Below are positions 24,360 through 36,129 of a DNA stretch of 64,000 nucleotides, piece by piece. This DNA is from Pseudoscleropodium purum (lineage: Eukaryota > Streptophyta > Bryopsida > Hypnales > Brachytheciaceae). The translations under genes were made by a program, and so were the position numbers. The stretch covers positions 41,831,063-41,895,062 of the forward strand of contig OZ017795.1 of the NCBI GenBank assembly GCA_963969395.1, written 5' to 3'. Positions within the stretch are counted from its first letter, which is position 1; every line of letters starts with the position of its first letter. The notes under the pieces are model-generated. The model had not been told where the DNA came from. It was given only the letters and a program-made list of their open reading frames with translations, and ran no database searches.

Positions 24360-25935
24360 ATTAGAAAAACCCATAATTTTTATTATTTGACCAAATTCTA
24401 GCATATATTGTAAGTAATTTAGAATCTCTAAAACTATGTTTGTTAACAGTTGCACACTAGGAAGACCAATATGATTTTAGTATTTGATCAAATTCATGCA
24501 TATGCTACAAGCAAATTTAAATCTCCAAAATTGGGTCGTTAATAGTTGTGCACTTAAAAGCCCCAAATTTTTTTTAGCATTTGACCAAATTCTTATATAT
24601 ACTACAAGGAAATTTGAATCCTCCAAACCATAGGCCAATAGGCGTAAATAGTTGTGCACTTGGAGGGCAAATTTTTTATAACATTTGAACCAAATTTTGG
24701 CATATATTGCAAACAAATTTAAATCCTTGAAACAATGACTATTAATAGTTGGGGTCTAAGAAGGTCCCAAAAAATTTCAACATTTGAATAATTCTTGCAT
24801 ATGCTAGAAACAAATTTGAATCTTTTAAACCATAGCTGTTAACAGCTAGGGGTCTAGAAATGTTTAAAAAATTTCAACATTTGACTAATTTTTGCATATA
24901 TAACAAACAAATTTGAATTCCCCAAACCGTAGCTGTTAATAGTTGGGATCTAAAAAGGCCCAATTTTTTTCAACATTTGACTAATTCTTGCATATGCAAG
25001 AAACAAATTTGAATCCCTAAAATTGTAGCCGTTAATGACTCGGGGTTTAAGAAGGCTCTAAAAATTCCAGCATTTGATGAATTTTAATATATACAACAAA
25101 TAAATTTGAATCACCAAAACTATAGCTGTTAACGGCTAGGGGTCTAGGAAGGCCCTAAAAATTTCAATATTTAACTAATTTTTGCAAATTCTGAAAATAA
25201 ATTTGAACCTCCAATCTTGTAGCCATTAACGGCTGGGGGTCTAGGAAGGCCTAAATTTTTTTTAGCATTTAACTAATTTTAGCATATACAAAAAATAAAT
25301 TTGAATCTTCAAAATCGTAGTCGTCAACAACTGGAGGTCTAAGAAGGCCCAAAAAATTTCAACATTTGACTAATTTTTGCATATACATGAAACCAGTTTG
25401 AACCTTCAAAATTGTAGTCATTAACAATTGGAGGTCTAGGAAGGCCCAAAAATATTTAGCATTTGAATAATCCTAACATATGCTAGAAACAAATTTGAAT
25501 CCCCAAAACCGTAGCCATTAATGGCTAGGGATTTAAGAAGGCTGCCAAAATTTTAGCATTTGACCAAATTCTAGCATATGCTATAAAAAAATGTGAACCC
25601 CTAGAACTATAGCCGTTAACGGTTGGAGGTTTAGGAAGGCCCCCAAAATTTCAACATTTAACTAGTTTTTGCATATTCTGAAAATAAATTTGAATCCCCT
25701 AAACCATAGCCATTAATGGCTGGAGGTTTAGGAAGGCCCCAAGAATTTCAACATTTGACTAATTCTTGCATATTCTGGAAATAAATTGAATCCCTTAAAT
25801 CGTAGCCATTAATGGCTGAGGGTTTAGGAAGGCCCTAAAATTTTTAGCATTTGACTAAATTCCTACATATGCTACAAAAAAATTTGAATCCTCAAAACCA
25901 TAGCCGTTAAAAGCTAGAAATTAAGAAGGTCCAAA
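24360..25935. repeat. Tandem array, about 98-bp unit, 15-16 degenerate copies
   Basis: A unit containing (C/T)(G/A)TAGCC(G/A)TTAATGGCT, then GGTCTAGGAAGGCCC, an A/T run with CATTTGACTAATT(C/T)TTG and CATAT, and AAATTTGAATCCCC recurs throughout. The GTTAA-type core falls at about 24437, 24536, 24640, 24741, 24836, 24935, 25028, 25127, 25222, 25321, 25416, 25516, 25614, 25709, 25806 and 25903. The mean spacing is about 98 bp. Units differ at many sites but keep the period well. The outermost units are the most diverged, especially on the left. Confidence 0.85.
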
Positions 25936-26079
25936 AAGATTTCAAGTTTTGATCATATAGATTCAAAAGCTACAAATTTTGAATGATCCTAGGAGAGAAG
26001 ACAAGCTCTTTATACAAGTGGGATGGTAGGAGGTAAAAGAACCTATGTGGGATATGTAAATTAGGATTACTAAAAGCTC

Positions 26080-26525
26080 AACCACTCATACCTAGTTAAG
26101 TTAAAAGTAGGAATTGTATTCAACATAGAACTTTGGACCTCATTTTTTCATCGTTGAATAATTTTTTTTCTTAAAACTTTGAACTAATAAAATTTTGAAA
26201 ATCAAGTTAAATTTCATTTCTAAGAATCCGTTTGAGATTTGAAGTCTCTAAAAGAAAGTTATGGACAAAATTTAGAGAGGGATTGGAAGTGACCATTTCT
26301 TTGACATTTTCAAATATCCTCTCTAAATTTTGTTCATAAATTTCTTATGAAGATTCAAAATCACAAATAGATTTCTTGAAAGGAAATTAAGCTTGATTTT
26401 TCAACTTTTATTAGTTCAAAATTTTTTGAAAAAAATCATTCCATTGTGCCAAAATGAAATTTGAAGTTTTATATTGAACATAATTCCTTCATTTTGACAA
26501 TAAGTGGTCAAGTTCTCATCTTCAA
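26080..26525. mobile_element. Long fold-back element (arms of about 200 bp)
   Basis: The sequence folds on itself around about 26300. CAAAATTTAGAGAGGGA at 26268 faces TCCTCTCTAAATTTTG at 26319. Further out, AACTAATAAAATTTTGAAAA faces TTTTATTAGTTCAAAA, and TTGTATTCAACATAGAAC faces TTATATTGAACATAATTCC. Match quality falls off outward. It lies just right of the 98-bp array. The structure fits a fold-back MITE, but no target-site duplication was fixed. Confidence 0.6.
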
Positions 26526-26799
26526 ATTTTCTTGGACCCATTAAAGATTCATGAAAGACAATGGGTTTCATTATAAAAACTATATCTCAATCCTTCAATC
26601 TTATTAAATGTCAATGAAATAATTCTTTCATTCAACCATAAAAAAAAATTTAGTAGTAGATGGTCAAATGATATTTAATATATAGTTAAATGAATTGTTA
26701 TTATATTTTTTTTATTTTTGACAAATCATCTTTACAATTTTTTGTAAATTCAGATGTTTGGTCCTAGATTGAAAAAAAATTGGCACTTGTTTTCAAGTA

Positions 26800-27300
26800 T
26801 AATAAATTCAAACTTGCTATCCGAATATGGTATTTGTTTAAAATGATTGTCGATGGGCTTAGAAATGGAATTGATTTCATAAAACAATGCAACCAAGTAA
26901 TGACCTTGAAAACTGCTTTGTCATATTTGAACATGTAAAGAGAATGAAATCATAGACAACTATCACTTGTCACATTTATGACTTTACTTATTGCAAAGTC
27001 ATGACCATTGCCATTTGTGATATGTAGATTGCTTAGGATATTGAAAGCTAGCTCATTTTTGGCATTATTATAGGTCATTGTAAAAAATAGGGTGTTGAAT
27101 CCAACCTTCAAAAGATTCATGTGTAATAATGTGTTGAAGACAACTAACTTTAATACAATTCACATTGTGTATAGGTTAGGGGATCCATTTGTTCCAATGG
27201 TAGACTATAAAAGGACTTTCTTATTCCATTGGGCAACAAACATGTACAAGCTCACAAAGAAGCTAATCAACAAAGAATTCTTGAACCAATATATCTAATT
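26800..27300 (+). pseudogene. Decayed repeat-encoded protein, probably transposon-derived
   Basis: Coding-like blocks in order on + are RMKS*TTITCHIYDF, then TYCKVMTIAICDM (26940-27025), then a 68-codon frame (27092-27298) with NPTFKRFMCNNVLKTTNFNT, GDPFVPMVDYKRTF and FHWATNMYKLTK. I recall repetitive moss proteins with the same order (W.T.ACHVYD..YCKVMTIAVCDMQ, then a GDP..MVD.ERTCFFHW block). I take them to be transposase-derived, although the transposon class is not certain. In-frame stops and frameshifts show this copy is dead. Confidence 0.4.
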
Positions 27301-29857
27301 CTACATGCAGTATATAACATAAATGTTTGAAGCAAACAAGATGTATTTAGAAATCAAAACTTGATATTGTTTTTCTAATGTTGTATTAAAACCGGCAATT
27401 CATGAACTTATTAGAGGATTGAATTACATTTTGATACTTTCAATACATTAGTGGGGTGGATTCATAGAAACAATATTACCTTTAACATCTTTTTTTCTTC
27501 CTATTTTCTATCTTAAACTCTAAATTATAAACTATTTTGAATAATGACTTTACTCATTATCTTTGCAAAAATTGAGAATAGAAGAACTAGTAGATGTCTC
27601 AATGTCCAACCTCAAAGAAACAATGTACTATAAATGAATGCAAACTTCTAAAAAATATATATCATCTAATATATTAGTTGCCACATGTGATGAGTGAATT
27701 TGAGTCTTTATACACATGACCAACTATATGGCTTACCTTTGTAAGGGCCCTTTAAAAAGGGTTTGAAATTAAAGAAAATTATGGCATGTAGAGATGGAAA
27801 GAAAAATTGCAAACGCCCTTAGTGAGATTCTTGGAGCAGAAGACATTTACACTCAAATTTTGCATTTAGAAATAAAAGAGGTATTTGAGTCTAGCAAAAA
27901 GAAATTGGATCTTCTGATCAATTTTGAAGGTGATTTTCATCAATCCAAGAAAGTTAACTTCTTTCATCTTTGGATTTAGACTAAATTGGTCATTACTAGA
28001 ATGCATCTCCAAATTGTATATTTGAGGAGTTTAATATGGTCATGCCATGTACTTGATCTATGGTAAAAACAAATAACAATACATTGAAATGATACATAGT
28101 GAGAATTTCATACAACCCAAGGGAACAATATCATACCATTCAAAAGTGCATACATGCCAAATGCAAGATATTAATTGTTAGGCATAAAAATCTATTGTAT
28201 CCTACTTACAAGGGGTAGAAACATGAGAATAAGGACACGGCAATTCCAACTAAGTCAATTTTTGATTTGCACAAACCAAATTGCATGATATGTCATAGAA
28301 CCTAATATTTTCCATATTCTTATCCAACTTGAGATTCCTAAGGTCTGGCATGTTCTTGTTCATACCAATCTTACTTGTACTAAAATCATTAAGCTTCAAA
28401 AAATTGAATTTTGCCTATAGTCTACCAATCCAATGTCTCCTTGACATTTAATTACTTTGTCTTGGGTATTTGAACTTGTGTTGTGGGCTCATTCTTGACT
28501 AAAACATACTTAAAGAATCTCCTCCATTTGAAATGGCAAGCAAGTTTGTCAAAGCAATAAAGCACCTATCACCAAAATCACCAAAATCACCAAAATCAAT
28601 AGAAAAGTACAAGGAATGTTACTGCAAATATGATGAAGGGGAACTTCCTTTTTTGCCTTAGACTTAGTGCTATTATTATGCTTTTGTCTAGAATTGACCT
28701 TAACCAAAAGGTCCATAACATCACACTTTGTAATTTTCTATTTCATATTTGTCTTCATTATAAAAGTATGAATGGGACTTCCTTTAGAAAGTGTGGCATT
28801 TACAAAATTGCAAATACCTTTATTACATCTTTCATTATTTCTGCAAAGTAAATTATGAAACAAACACATTTATCTACGCTCTTATTTTTAATTTGAATGA
28901 AGTTGAGCAAGTATTTCTGTATTTGTTGTTGTTAAAATCATTAAGATGTGCAAATGAGCAAATTAATTGACAATCAAGTATTAGCATGATATAAAGTAGA
29001 TGCGTAATATTAATACATTATCTTCAAAATCTCCAAATTCGAGTAGCAAAATCTTACATTCATATTTCAATATGCATTCCTTGCTATCATATAGGAATAC
29101 TTTAATATATACACAATATTCTACATCCTATGATACTTTCATTGAATTTGTTTTTCTCTAATCCTTAAAATTACCTCTAAATTATTTGTACTCTCACTTA
29201 ATCAGCCCACCCTAGGACGATTTTTTGGAACCTAATATAAATTTCAAAACATGTAATAGCACCTTCCTAGGTTTCAAGATTTAAAGTCCATGGTCATGGG
29301 TCCCATGGTAATAGGTCATATTTTCTAAATATAATAAATTTAAATGAAAAAAATTAGTCTTTTAAGTATTGAAATTAAAAAAATTTAGAAATTACATTAT
29401 GTTCTAAATTTCTAGGCTTTAGGCTCACACAATCCTTGCTCACCGTTCTAAGCTCACACTCAAATGCTCACATGCTAGCATCGTTGCTTAGTCAATCTAG
29501 GCACAATTTAATGTTAAAATGCTAATAATATAATATGCATGTAAAAATATTAATTTTTTCTTTTACAATGGTTTGCTCAAAAACATATGCAAAAGCGTTA
29601 TATATTTTGTCATTTAGGCATTAATCCTTAAATAATAAGTAAAGCCCTTTGGACTTGGTTTTGGGAGAATCATTGACAAAAAGTATTTTTTGTATTTTAT
29701 TAGAATGTTTCAACTTGTTGGACCCTATTCTATAGTGAATATGACTTGCTAAGTATAGTATTTAGGGTCCAAAGTCAAACTACTATTTACTATAATTTAC
29801 TTTTGTAAGCCTTGACCATACAAATTTTGAACAAGCAACAAAGATTTATGCTTTACT
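27301..29857. other. AT-rich gene-poor DNA
   Basis: No gene is supported. A 61-codon frame at 27794-27979 (+, starting MERKIANALSEILGAEDIYT) has a somewhat protein-like look. It could be one more fragment of the relic upstream, but it matches no family I know. A short CACCAAAAT triplication lies at 28567-28598. Confidence 0.5.
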
Positions 29858-30079
29858 CACTACAAGAGAAAGGGGTGTTTTAAGTGAGTTTTTAAGTATA
29901 GTCCTAGACATGAGGTTTTAATTAATGACCTTTAAGGAGATTTTGAGCAAAATTTTACTAAAAACACATGTATTTCTAATAAATTTTTGCTAAAAATCTC
30001 CTCAAAGGTCATTACTTAAAATCTTATGTCTAGGACTATACTTAAAAAGTCACTTAAAATACCCCTTTTTCTTGTAGTG
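29858..30079. mobile_element. CACTA-type MITE (222 bp) with 3-bp target duplication ACT
   Basis: The element begins CACTACAAGAGAAAGGGGTG and ends with the inverse, CACCCC-like TACCCC followed by TTTTTCTTGTAGTG. The inverted arms extend for most of its length (TAGTCCTAGACAT against ATGTCTAGGACTA; GACCTTTAAGGAGATTTT against AAATCTCCTCAAAGGTC). It is flanked on both sides by ACT (29855-29857 and 30080-30082). CACTACAAGAAA-like ends with a 3-bp duplication are diagnostic of the plant CACTA (En/Spm) superfamily. It encodes nothing and depends on transposase made elsewhere. The strong hairpin potential could produce small RNAs. Confidence 0.9.
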
Positions 30080-30202
30080 ACTTCAAAGAGATTTTGATTC
30101 TTTCATGAGTTGCTTGTCTAGCAAGAGAATGTCGTTTAAAGGTTAACTTGCAAATACCAACATACAATAAGTCTGTTCATTTGTAATAACTCTAGCTACT
30201 AT

Positions 30203-30465
30203 CATTAGAAAAAAATTTTAGGAGGTGGGAGGGCTGTTTTAGGGCCTTTCCTACCATAGTTCCTCTGGTAGTTAAAGAACGCTAGGCTATAAAAAAAATT
30301 TGAAATTAAAAAAAAAAAAAATCTTAGAATGAAAAATAAAGTTGAATTTATTTAAATGACATAGTAGTCAATGTGCCACATCAAGTAGTAACTACCGTCA
30401 GTCTCAACAAGCTCAAAGCCCCGAGGAACTCATAGCCTTCTAAACTAGGTGAATCTCCCCTAATG
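30203..30465. mobile_element. MITE family 2, copy C (263 bp)
   Basis: The ends are CATTAGAAAAAAATTTTAGG and its decayed inverse GGTGAATCTCCCCTAATG. Interior blocks such as GGGCTGTTTTAGGGCC, TAAAGAACGCTAGGCT, ATGTGCCACATCA and TAGGTGAATCTCC align with the copy at 38542-38818. It lies 123 bp from the CACTA element. Confidence 0.7.
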
Positions 30466-32453
30466 ACATAACATTCTTAAACATAAAAATTAGATACTTC
30501 TTTTAAAGTTAGTATCATCATATGAATATATTTGTGTTACAATGTCCTTAATTTAGGAAAACATTTGCATTCAAAAATTCTATTGTGAGAAGGCTTGAAG
30601 TGATGATTAGGGGGCTTTGTCCATGATCAATAGTTGTTACTATATAGATTTGACTTCCTTTACTAATATTTACTATATTGATTTTTGGATTCCGTTTATT
30701 CAAGAGATAGTGTTGAAAGATAATGATGGCATTACAACAAAATGAGTGTTTTATGAGTATAATGTATAATTGTAATAAGTTGTAAAATTCCAAAATAAGA
30801 CTCATATAGGAATCATTGTAGATGACGTGCAAGGTAGCTGTGTCAAGTTGTTACCAACTAATTGCTTTAAACATTAGTTATATTTATAAATATTGTGGTT
30901 TGGACATATATTAGGCCATATTTAGACCCCTAAAGCCAACATGACATATGCATTGATTGGGCTTGGAGCCCCAAACTTTCTTTTGACATAGTACCCATGG
31001 ATTTTTTGGGAGTATTTTAAAATTAGAATTTAAAAAAGAATTTGGCTTTTAAATACACCTTTAAGATGATAATAACACTAATGGAAAAGTATAGGAAAAT
31101 TCTCTAAGTAGGAGAATTAGAAAAATGCCAAATCTCAAGGAAATAGATATTTGGATATTTTAATTAGTTAAAAATAGGAAAATTTTAAATAAATGAAATA
31201 AAAATGATTCATTTGTAACAATTCTATAGAAATGGTCATTCACCAAAAAAGACCACCAAAATAATATTTTATATACATTTTCAAAATACAAGTAGGAAAG
31301 AACTAATTTTGTAAATTTACTCACCACATACAATTAATTATTTTTAGAATTATTTTAAATTTATAGTAGCTAGAAGTTTATTAGAAGACTGCACCTTTCA
31401 AATATTAGCTTGAAATTTGTTTTTTTGGATAGTAAATAGTACTAATCTTTCCAAAATTTGACAAGTAAAACATATTTTTGAATAGTAATTATTTTTTGAA
31501 AATTGTAAAAAAGATTAGCACCGTAGATAATAGTCATAAGTATCTTACCTATAAATTTGGAGTCATTTGGAGTGAGAACGCAAAAGTTAAAGCTATAAAA
31601 TAAATCAGCACTCCAAGTGTGATAATGCAAAATTAGTATTTCATGTGTTTCTTGAGATTACCCTTTTTTGAATTTCATCAGCAGCTAAAACTACATTAAA
31701 GAAATTTTTTAAATATAAAATGGAAATATTATGATGAATTGATGATGAATATATTGATTTTTTGAGAAAATCATAGTTTATCTTAAAAGTTGAAATAATT
31801 TTTTATAACTTCAAATTTTCTAATTTCTAATTGTTTTTTTGACAAATGAGCATTGTAATTAGAGTACAGTGAAATCTATTGGTGCATGAGAACTAATGCA
31901 CTTTAACTTGATTACTTGACTACATGTAAATTTTTTTTAATTATTTCAATTTCAAAGACTTCTACAAATCTTGCAACAAATTTACATAATCTTTATAGTA
32001 GATAGAAACAAGTTTCAATTTTGAATGGCAAACAACCATGATTGCTAGCTTGGCCTTAGCATCTACCAAAGACAAGCTACACTAATTTGTCTTATTGTTG
32101 CCTATACTACTAATTTCTCGCACTAATTTATCAAGAATCTTTCTATTTGTGCAATATATTTAATAATAATAAGGCTAAAATTTTAATATATTGTTGAATG
32201 TATTGTACAAAAATTCACCAAAATAATGTGATTTTAATTTCCCCTTTAGTACACTAATGATGAAATTTAGTATGAGCCATACTAATTCATTTATACATAC
32301 TATAAATTTTATTCTTAACAAATATTTTTATTACTCTATTTATAGAGATTCTTCTTCAAATAGTATAGATATTTATACTTCTAATTAAAATCTTCACCAA
32401 AAGTAAAATTTATAGCATTTTCAAATCAAATTTGTGTGGTTACGGAAAATTTC
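30466..32453. other. AT-rich gene-poor DNA
   Basis: Only low-complexity Ile/Leu/Phe/Asn-rich frames are seen, for example 30832-30548 (-) and 31630-31442 (-). Nothing recognisable was found. Confidence 0.5.
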
Positions 32454-32732
32454 CATGGTTGTCATAGTGGATGGACGTTTGGTTCACCCGTCCGTTAGAG
32501 GTCCCGCCTGTCCGATACAGTCAACACTAATTGACTTTCTGATAACGGAAAAATAGGCCACGTGGATGCCATGTGGATTAAGGAACATGCTGGGCGCGGA
32601 CGAGATCGTCCGCGCTTTGGATTTCACATTCCGAGGTGACGTGTCATTCTGCAAAATTGCACAAGTTACAAAATTAAAGCCGTCCGGACCGTCCGATCCG
32701 ATGACCCTAACTCGCTCGTTATGACAACCATG
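32454..32732. mobile_element. hAT-type MITE (279 bp), 8-bp target duplication AAAATTTC
   Basis: The element begins CATGGTTGTCATA and ends TATGACAACCATG, a perfect 13-bp inverted terminal repeat. It is flanked on both sides by AAAATTTC (32446-32453 and 32733-32740). An exact 8-bp duplication together with short CA...TG ends is the hAT superfamily signature. The interior is GC-rich relative to the surroundings and contains GGACGAGATCGTCCGCG and CCGTCCGGACCGTCCGATCC but no open frame. The intact ends and perfect duplication point to a young insertion. Confidence 0.92.
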
Positions 32733-33083
32733 AAAATTTCATTATTAGTGTTGTAGGACATATTACGAGTTCATGACCAGTCCAAAAGGAAATTGCCTTC
32801 AGATCCAAACATTCACCAAGGCCAACATTCCTGGCACAAACTGGTACTATTGTGCTTAAAATAGATATAGAGACAACTCCCTTTTTGGTCTAGTTGTGAC
32901 CTATATATAGTGAAAAAAATTATCTTATATAGCTCTTTAGACAACCCCAATCCTTGAATCAATTGAAAGGTTCTTCAAGAGATCCTTGAATTAATTGATA
33001 CTTTTCAAGCAGGACCATTACCTAGTTACACAATTTTGCACTAGTTGAACAAGTGTTTTTACTTGCTCTATTCACTTCGTCTC

Positions 33084-33420
33084 AGCACGGCTCTCACCAA
33101 AAGAGCTACTGTAGCGTTCATCAGCTTTACCTCGTTTAGCACCGCGTTTCATTCCCTGTTGAAGAGCTCTGACTGTGGATAATAAGTTTTTGCTGGAACT
33201 CTACTGCACAGAATTATCAACGAACAAACAAACTTTTGTGGTAATAAAAATTACAGCCATGTAAAGCGGTTTGATCACTTAAATAACTCATCTTGCAATC
33301 GATCCATAATTAAGAGTGTTGATCACTGAGGTCGGCACCTGCATACGATCAGTACTGGCAGTGATCGATCGAGATCAATTGTAATTCTCGTCACACTTCT
33401 CCTGGCCTTTGCCATCCCAT
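33084..33420 (-). pseudogene. Decayed genomic copy of part of the TL20.3 gene
   Basis: This segment aligns by eye with 42800-43115 of the TL20.3 gene in the same orientation. Shared blocks include GCTCTCACCAA, GTGGATAA(T/C)AAGTT, CACAGAATTATCAAC, CGATCCATAA, CACTGAGGTCGGCACCTGCA (CACTCAGGTCGGCACCTGCA in the gene) and CTCGTCACACTTCTCCT. It covers the 5' part of exon 5, the whole intron and the 35-nt exon 4 with its acceptor, so it is a DNA-level duplication and not a retrocopy. Insertions within the exon-4 counterpart (GATCCATAATTAAGAGTGTT) break the frame. The distance to the parent is about 9.4 kb. Confidence 0.8.
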
Positions 33421-33600
33421 TCGCTTTGGAAGCATGCAAGCACTGTTTTCAGTAATTAATAGACATCAGGGAAGATATATTTCAATTCAAACAATTTCAA
33501 AATTCACACAATTAATTGCAATCAGAACACTTCAATTCGATTGCAATCAGTCATTTCTGATCTACGGGTTGCACAGCTCCCGCCGGCCGGGTTCGATCGA

Positions 33601-33970
33601 TCAGGGTTTCATGTGGAAGCTGGGTCTATAAGAGTAGTGCGACATGTCACCACTACTACCGTCTAAATGAATGATTTGCGAGGTGGACTTCCGCGACACC
33701 ACATCAAAAGACAGCAGATAGTCTTCGTACGACACCCAGATCACGCTTCCTCGCGCCTCGCAACAGAACCAGTTTCTACGCAGCGTGGCATGCATTCGGG
33801 TCGGTAAAGTCCTACATTTTGGCCCTCCGCATATGATAATTCATTGTCCGATTCTGAATCAATCCTGGAGCCGGAATCCGCAGAACCGCATGATCCACCC
33901 CGACTCCGTCTCCCCGCAGTTGCATCACGTAGAACACCAGCAGCATATATATACTTCACCCCTTTCATAT
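33601..33970 (-). pseudogene. F-box-associated-like gene fragment (tentative)
   Basis: A minus-strand frame ending at 33601 encodes ATLRRNWFCCEARGSVIWVS, then YEDYLLSFDVVSRK and SGDMSHYSYRPSFHMKP. The stretch resembles the C-terminal beta-strand repeats of plant F-box-associated/kelch-like proteins, in my judgement. A second frame just upstream (33968-33741) is Ser/Arg-rich and would need a frameshift to join. The piece is isolated, GC-richer than its surroundings and next to the duplicated TL20.3 fragment. Confidence 0.3.
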
Positions 33971-33973
33971 GCT

Positions 33974-34098
33974 GTTACTCCACCATCCAACCTGTGTCCA
34001 ACATTAAAGTAGATGTTGCTAGTCCACTGTCCAACCTTGCATCCAACATTAAGGTAGATGTTGCTCTTCCATTGTCCAACTCCACATTCAACATTAAG
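33974..34098 (+). repeat. 45-bp tandem repeat, about 2.7 copies
   Basis: The unit contains CCAACATTAA(A/G)GTAGATGTTGC, then a (C/T)CCA(C/T)TGTCCAAC-like stretch. The AACATTAA core falls at 34000, 34045 and 34090, an exact 45-bp period. Because 45 is a multiple of 3, both strands stay open through it; those frames are by-products. Confidence 0.75.
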
Positions 34099-34107
34099 GT
34101 ACGTTAA

Positions 34108-36120
34108 ATTGTCACAATTGGACAAATGAAGTTGTGATATACTACGTATGTATTAGGGTGAGCTTACATACTACCTCGATGGGCAACCTAACTACTAGTG
34201 TCCAAAAAATCTACCTACCAATAGGCATGTGAGCTAGCCCTAGTGTGCTACCCAAGGAAAAGTTTGCAAAGATGAATGGGCAAAATCGGTTGCTTCTAAA
34301 GAATATTCCAACTCTATACCAATGTCAATCAAATGTTCTCATTGAACACAAAAAGTTGCAAAGGATAGGGTACTTGCAATAGGCGGTTGTTTTAGATTTT
34401 TGACTTGTAATAGAAGGTCACTCCAAAGTATTTAATTGAGCTGAATAGAATTTGCTTAGTCTTTCTGGCTCCAAGGAGCGCTCTGGTGTCTCGGCTAGTG
34501 TTTGTATTAGGGTTCTTTTGGGAGTGTTTGTGTTGGAGTTATTGGAGCCTTATTGTTGGAGTTTGTGAGGTTGAGGTTAGAATTCCAAAAATCTATTGTA
34601 TATAATTGACTGAGGTACTTTTTTTCATTGACTTTTAAACTACATTTTCTAATTTTCTTCCCTTCAAAATAGTTGAGTTCTTCTCTTCTTGTATGATAAA
34701 AATATTGAACTTTGGTTTGGTTTTCTGTTGAATTTGGACCCACATTTAATAGAGATTTAAAAAAAATTCAAGTTGTACATTTGTACTAAGTGAAACTTAC
34801 TTGAAGGACTATCAAGCTTTCTTAACTGTACTCAAGCTCACTTAGCTTTATGCACTCATTTATGAACTTCAAGTAAGTTAATGTTCACAACCTAAAATTT
34901 GAGTTAAAGTTTAATTAAGCTAACCTTATACCTCTAACTAAATTTATTGTAAAATCATAATAATATTCAGTTATAATCTTAAAAAACAACTTATTGGTTG
35001 ATTCTGACGATAAACATAAGATATGATATTATATATTGAAGAGAAAGGAATTTTTTTTATGTTATTAATAAAGAACAGTGACTTTCATAAATAATTTAAA
35101 TAATGTTAACTAACTAAAGAAATACATTTTTTATTTAAAAATATTTTGTTTTAATTAAAAAATTAAAAAATCTCCACTTCAACAAGTTTAAAAAGAAATA
35201 CTACAATGGACATCTAAATTACAAAATAACAAATTCAATGTTATAGCTCATGGACTTATTGATATTCATCAAAAAACGAAAAAAATTTAGGGTATCTTAT
35301 AAAAGGAAAAGGTAGCATATTAGTTTTGAATTTTCATTAAATAAATTCAATTTAATTTATATAAAAATATTTTTTTGAATCTATTAAAAAACAAAAATAA
35401 ATAATTTTTTTCTACTAGAAGTGTAGAAATAATATAATAATTAGTATAAAAAAACAAAAGCAAATTGTCTTGCAATAGCAAATAGATGGGATTTTCCATT
35501 AGTAGAGTGTGAAAAAAGTTGATAATTGGTTATACTTACATTTCTTTTATTTTCTGTAAAATAATTTAGTATCTCATTTCAATACAATAGATTAGATTTA
35601 AGTTCTAAACAACAATATTCTAATTCGTTATAAAAAAATCCATTTTTTCCATTTTTATAAAGTGCCGAAGTGGTGATATAAAATGTAATAGTGGTACCCC
35701 AAATTAGAACATCATTAGAGGATTTTCAACTACATTAGAAGGCTGCGAGTTCCCTAGGCTGCTAGCATCGAGGGAACAACCTTGTAGCAACTTGTAACTA
35801 TTTGCTTGATATGGCATGGCAACTGCCATGTCATAAAAAAAATTTCAAAAAAAAATTAAAATCTCTTCTAATGTCAACTATATATTGGATAAAAAATATC
35901 ACATTAGCACATATCACATATACCTAATTCTATTTTCATTCATAATTTGGTTATTCTATTCACATTATTTTTTATTTAAAGAATTAGGCAATAAACTTAA
36001 AGGTTTTTACCATTTTTTTAGTCAAATTCACTTTTTAGGTGCAATCTAGGACCATTTTGCCCTCCACAAAAATTGTTAAGAAAAACATTCACTATTTCAT
36101 ATAATTGACATGTACATACA
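34108..36120. other. AT-rich intergenic DNA with one MITE
   Basis: Apart from the family 2 element at 35713-35873, only AT-rich sequence is seen. No coding stretch is supported. Confidence 0.5.
35713..35873. mobile_element. MITE family 2, copy D (161 bp, internally deleted)
   Basis: The ends are CATTAGAGGATTTTC and AAAATCTCTTCTAATG. It contains the family motif GATATGGCATGGCAACTGCC followed by ATGTCA. A second CATTAGAAGGC lies 19 bp inside the left end. It is the shortest copy and lacks the block between the left end and the GGCATGG motif seen in the other copies. Confidence 0.65.
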
Positions 36121-36129
36121 ATTTTTTAA

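Noticed and set aside
33925..34125. Open frames on both strands over the 45-bp repeat
   Set aside because: The unit length is a multiple of three, which keeps frames open automatically; no protein family is recognised.
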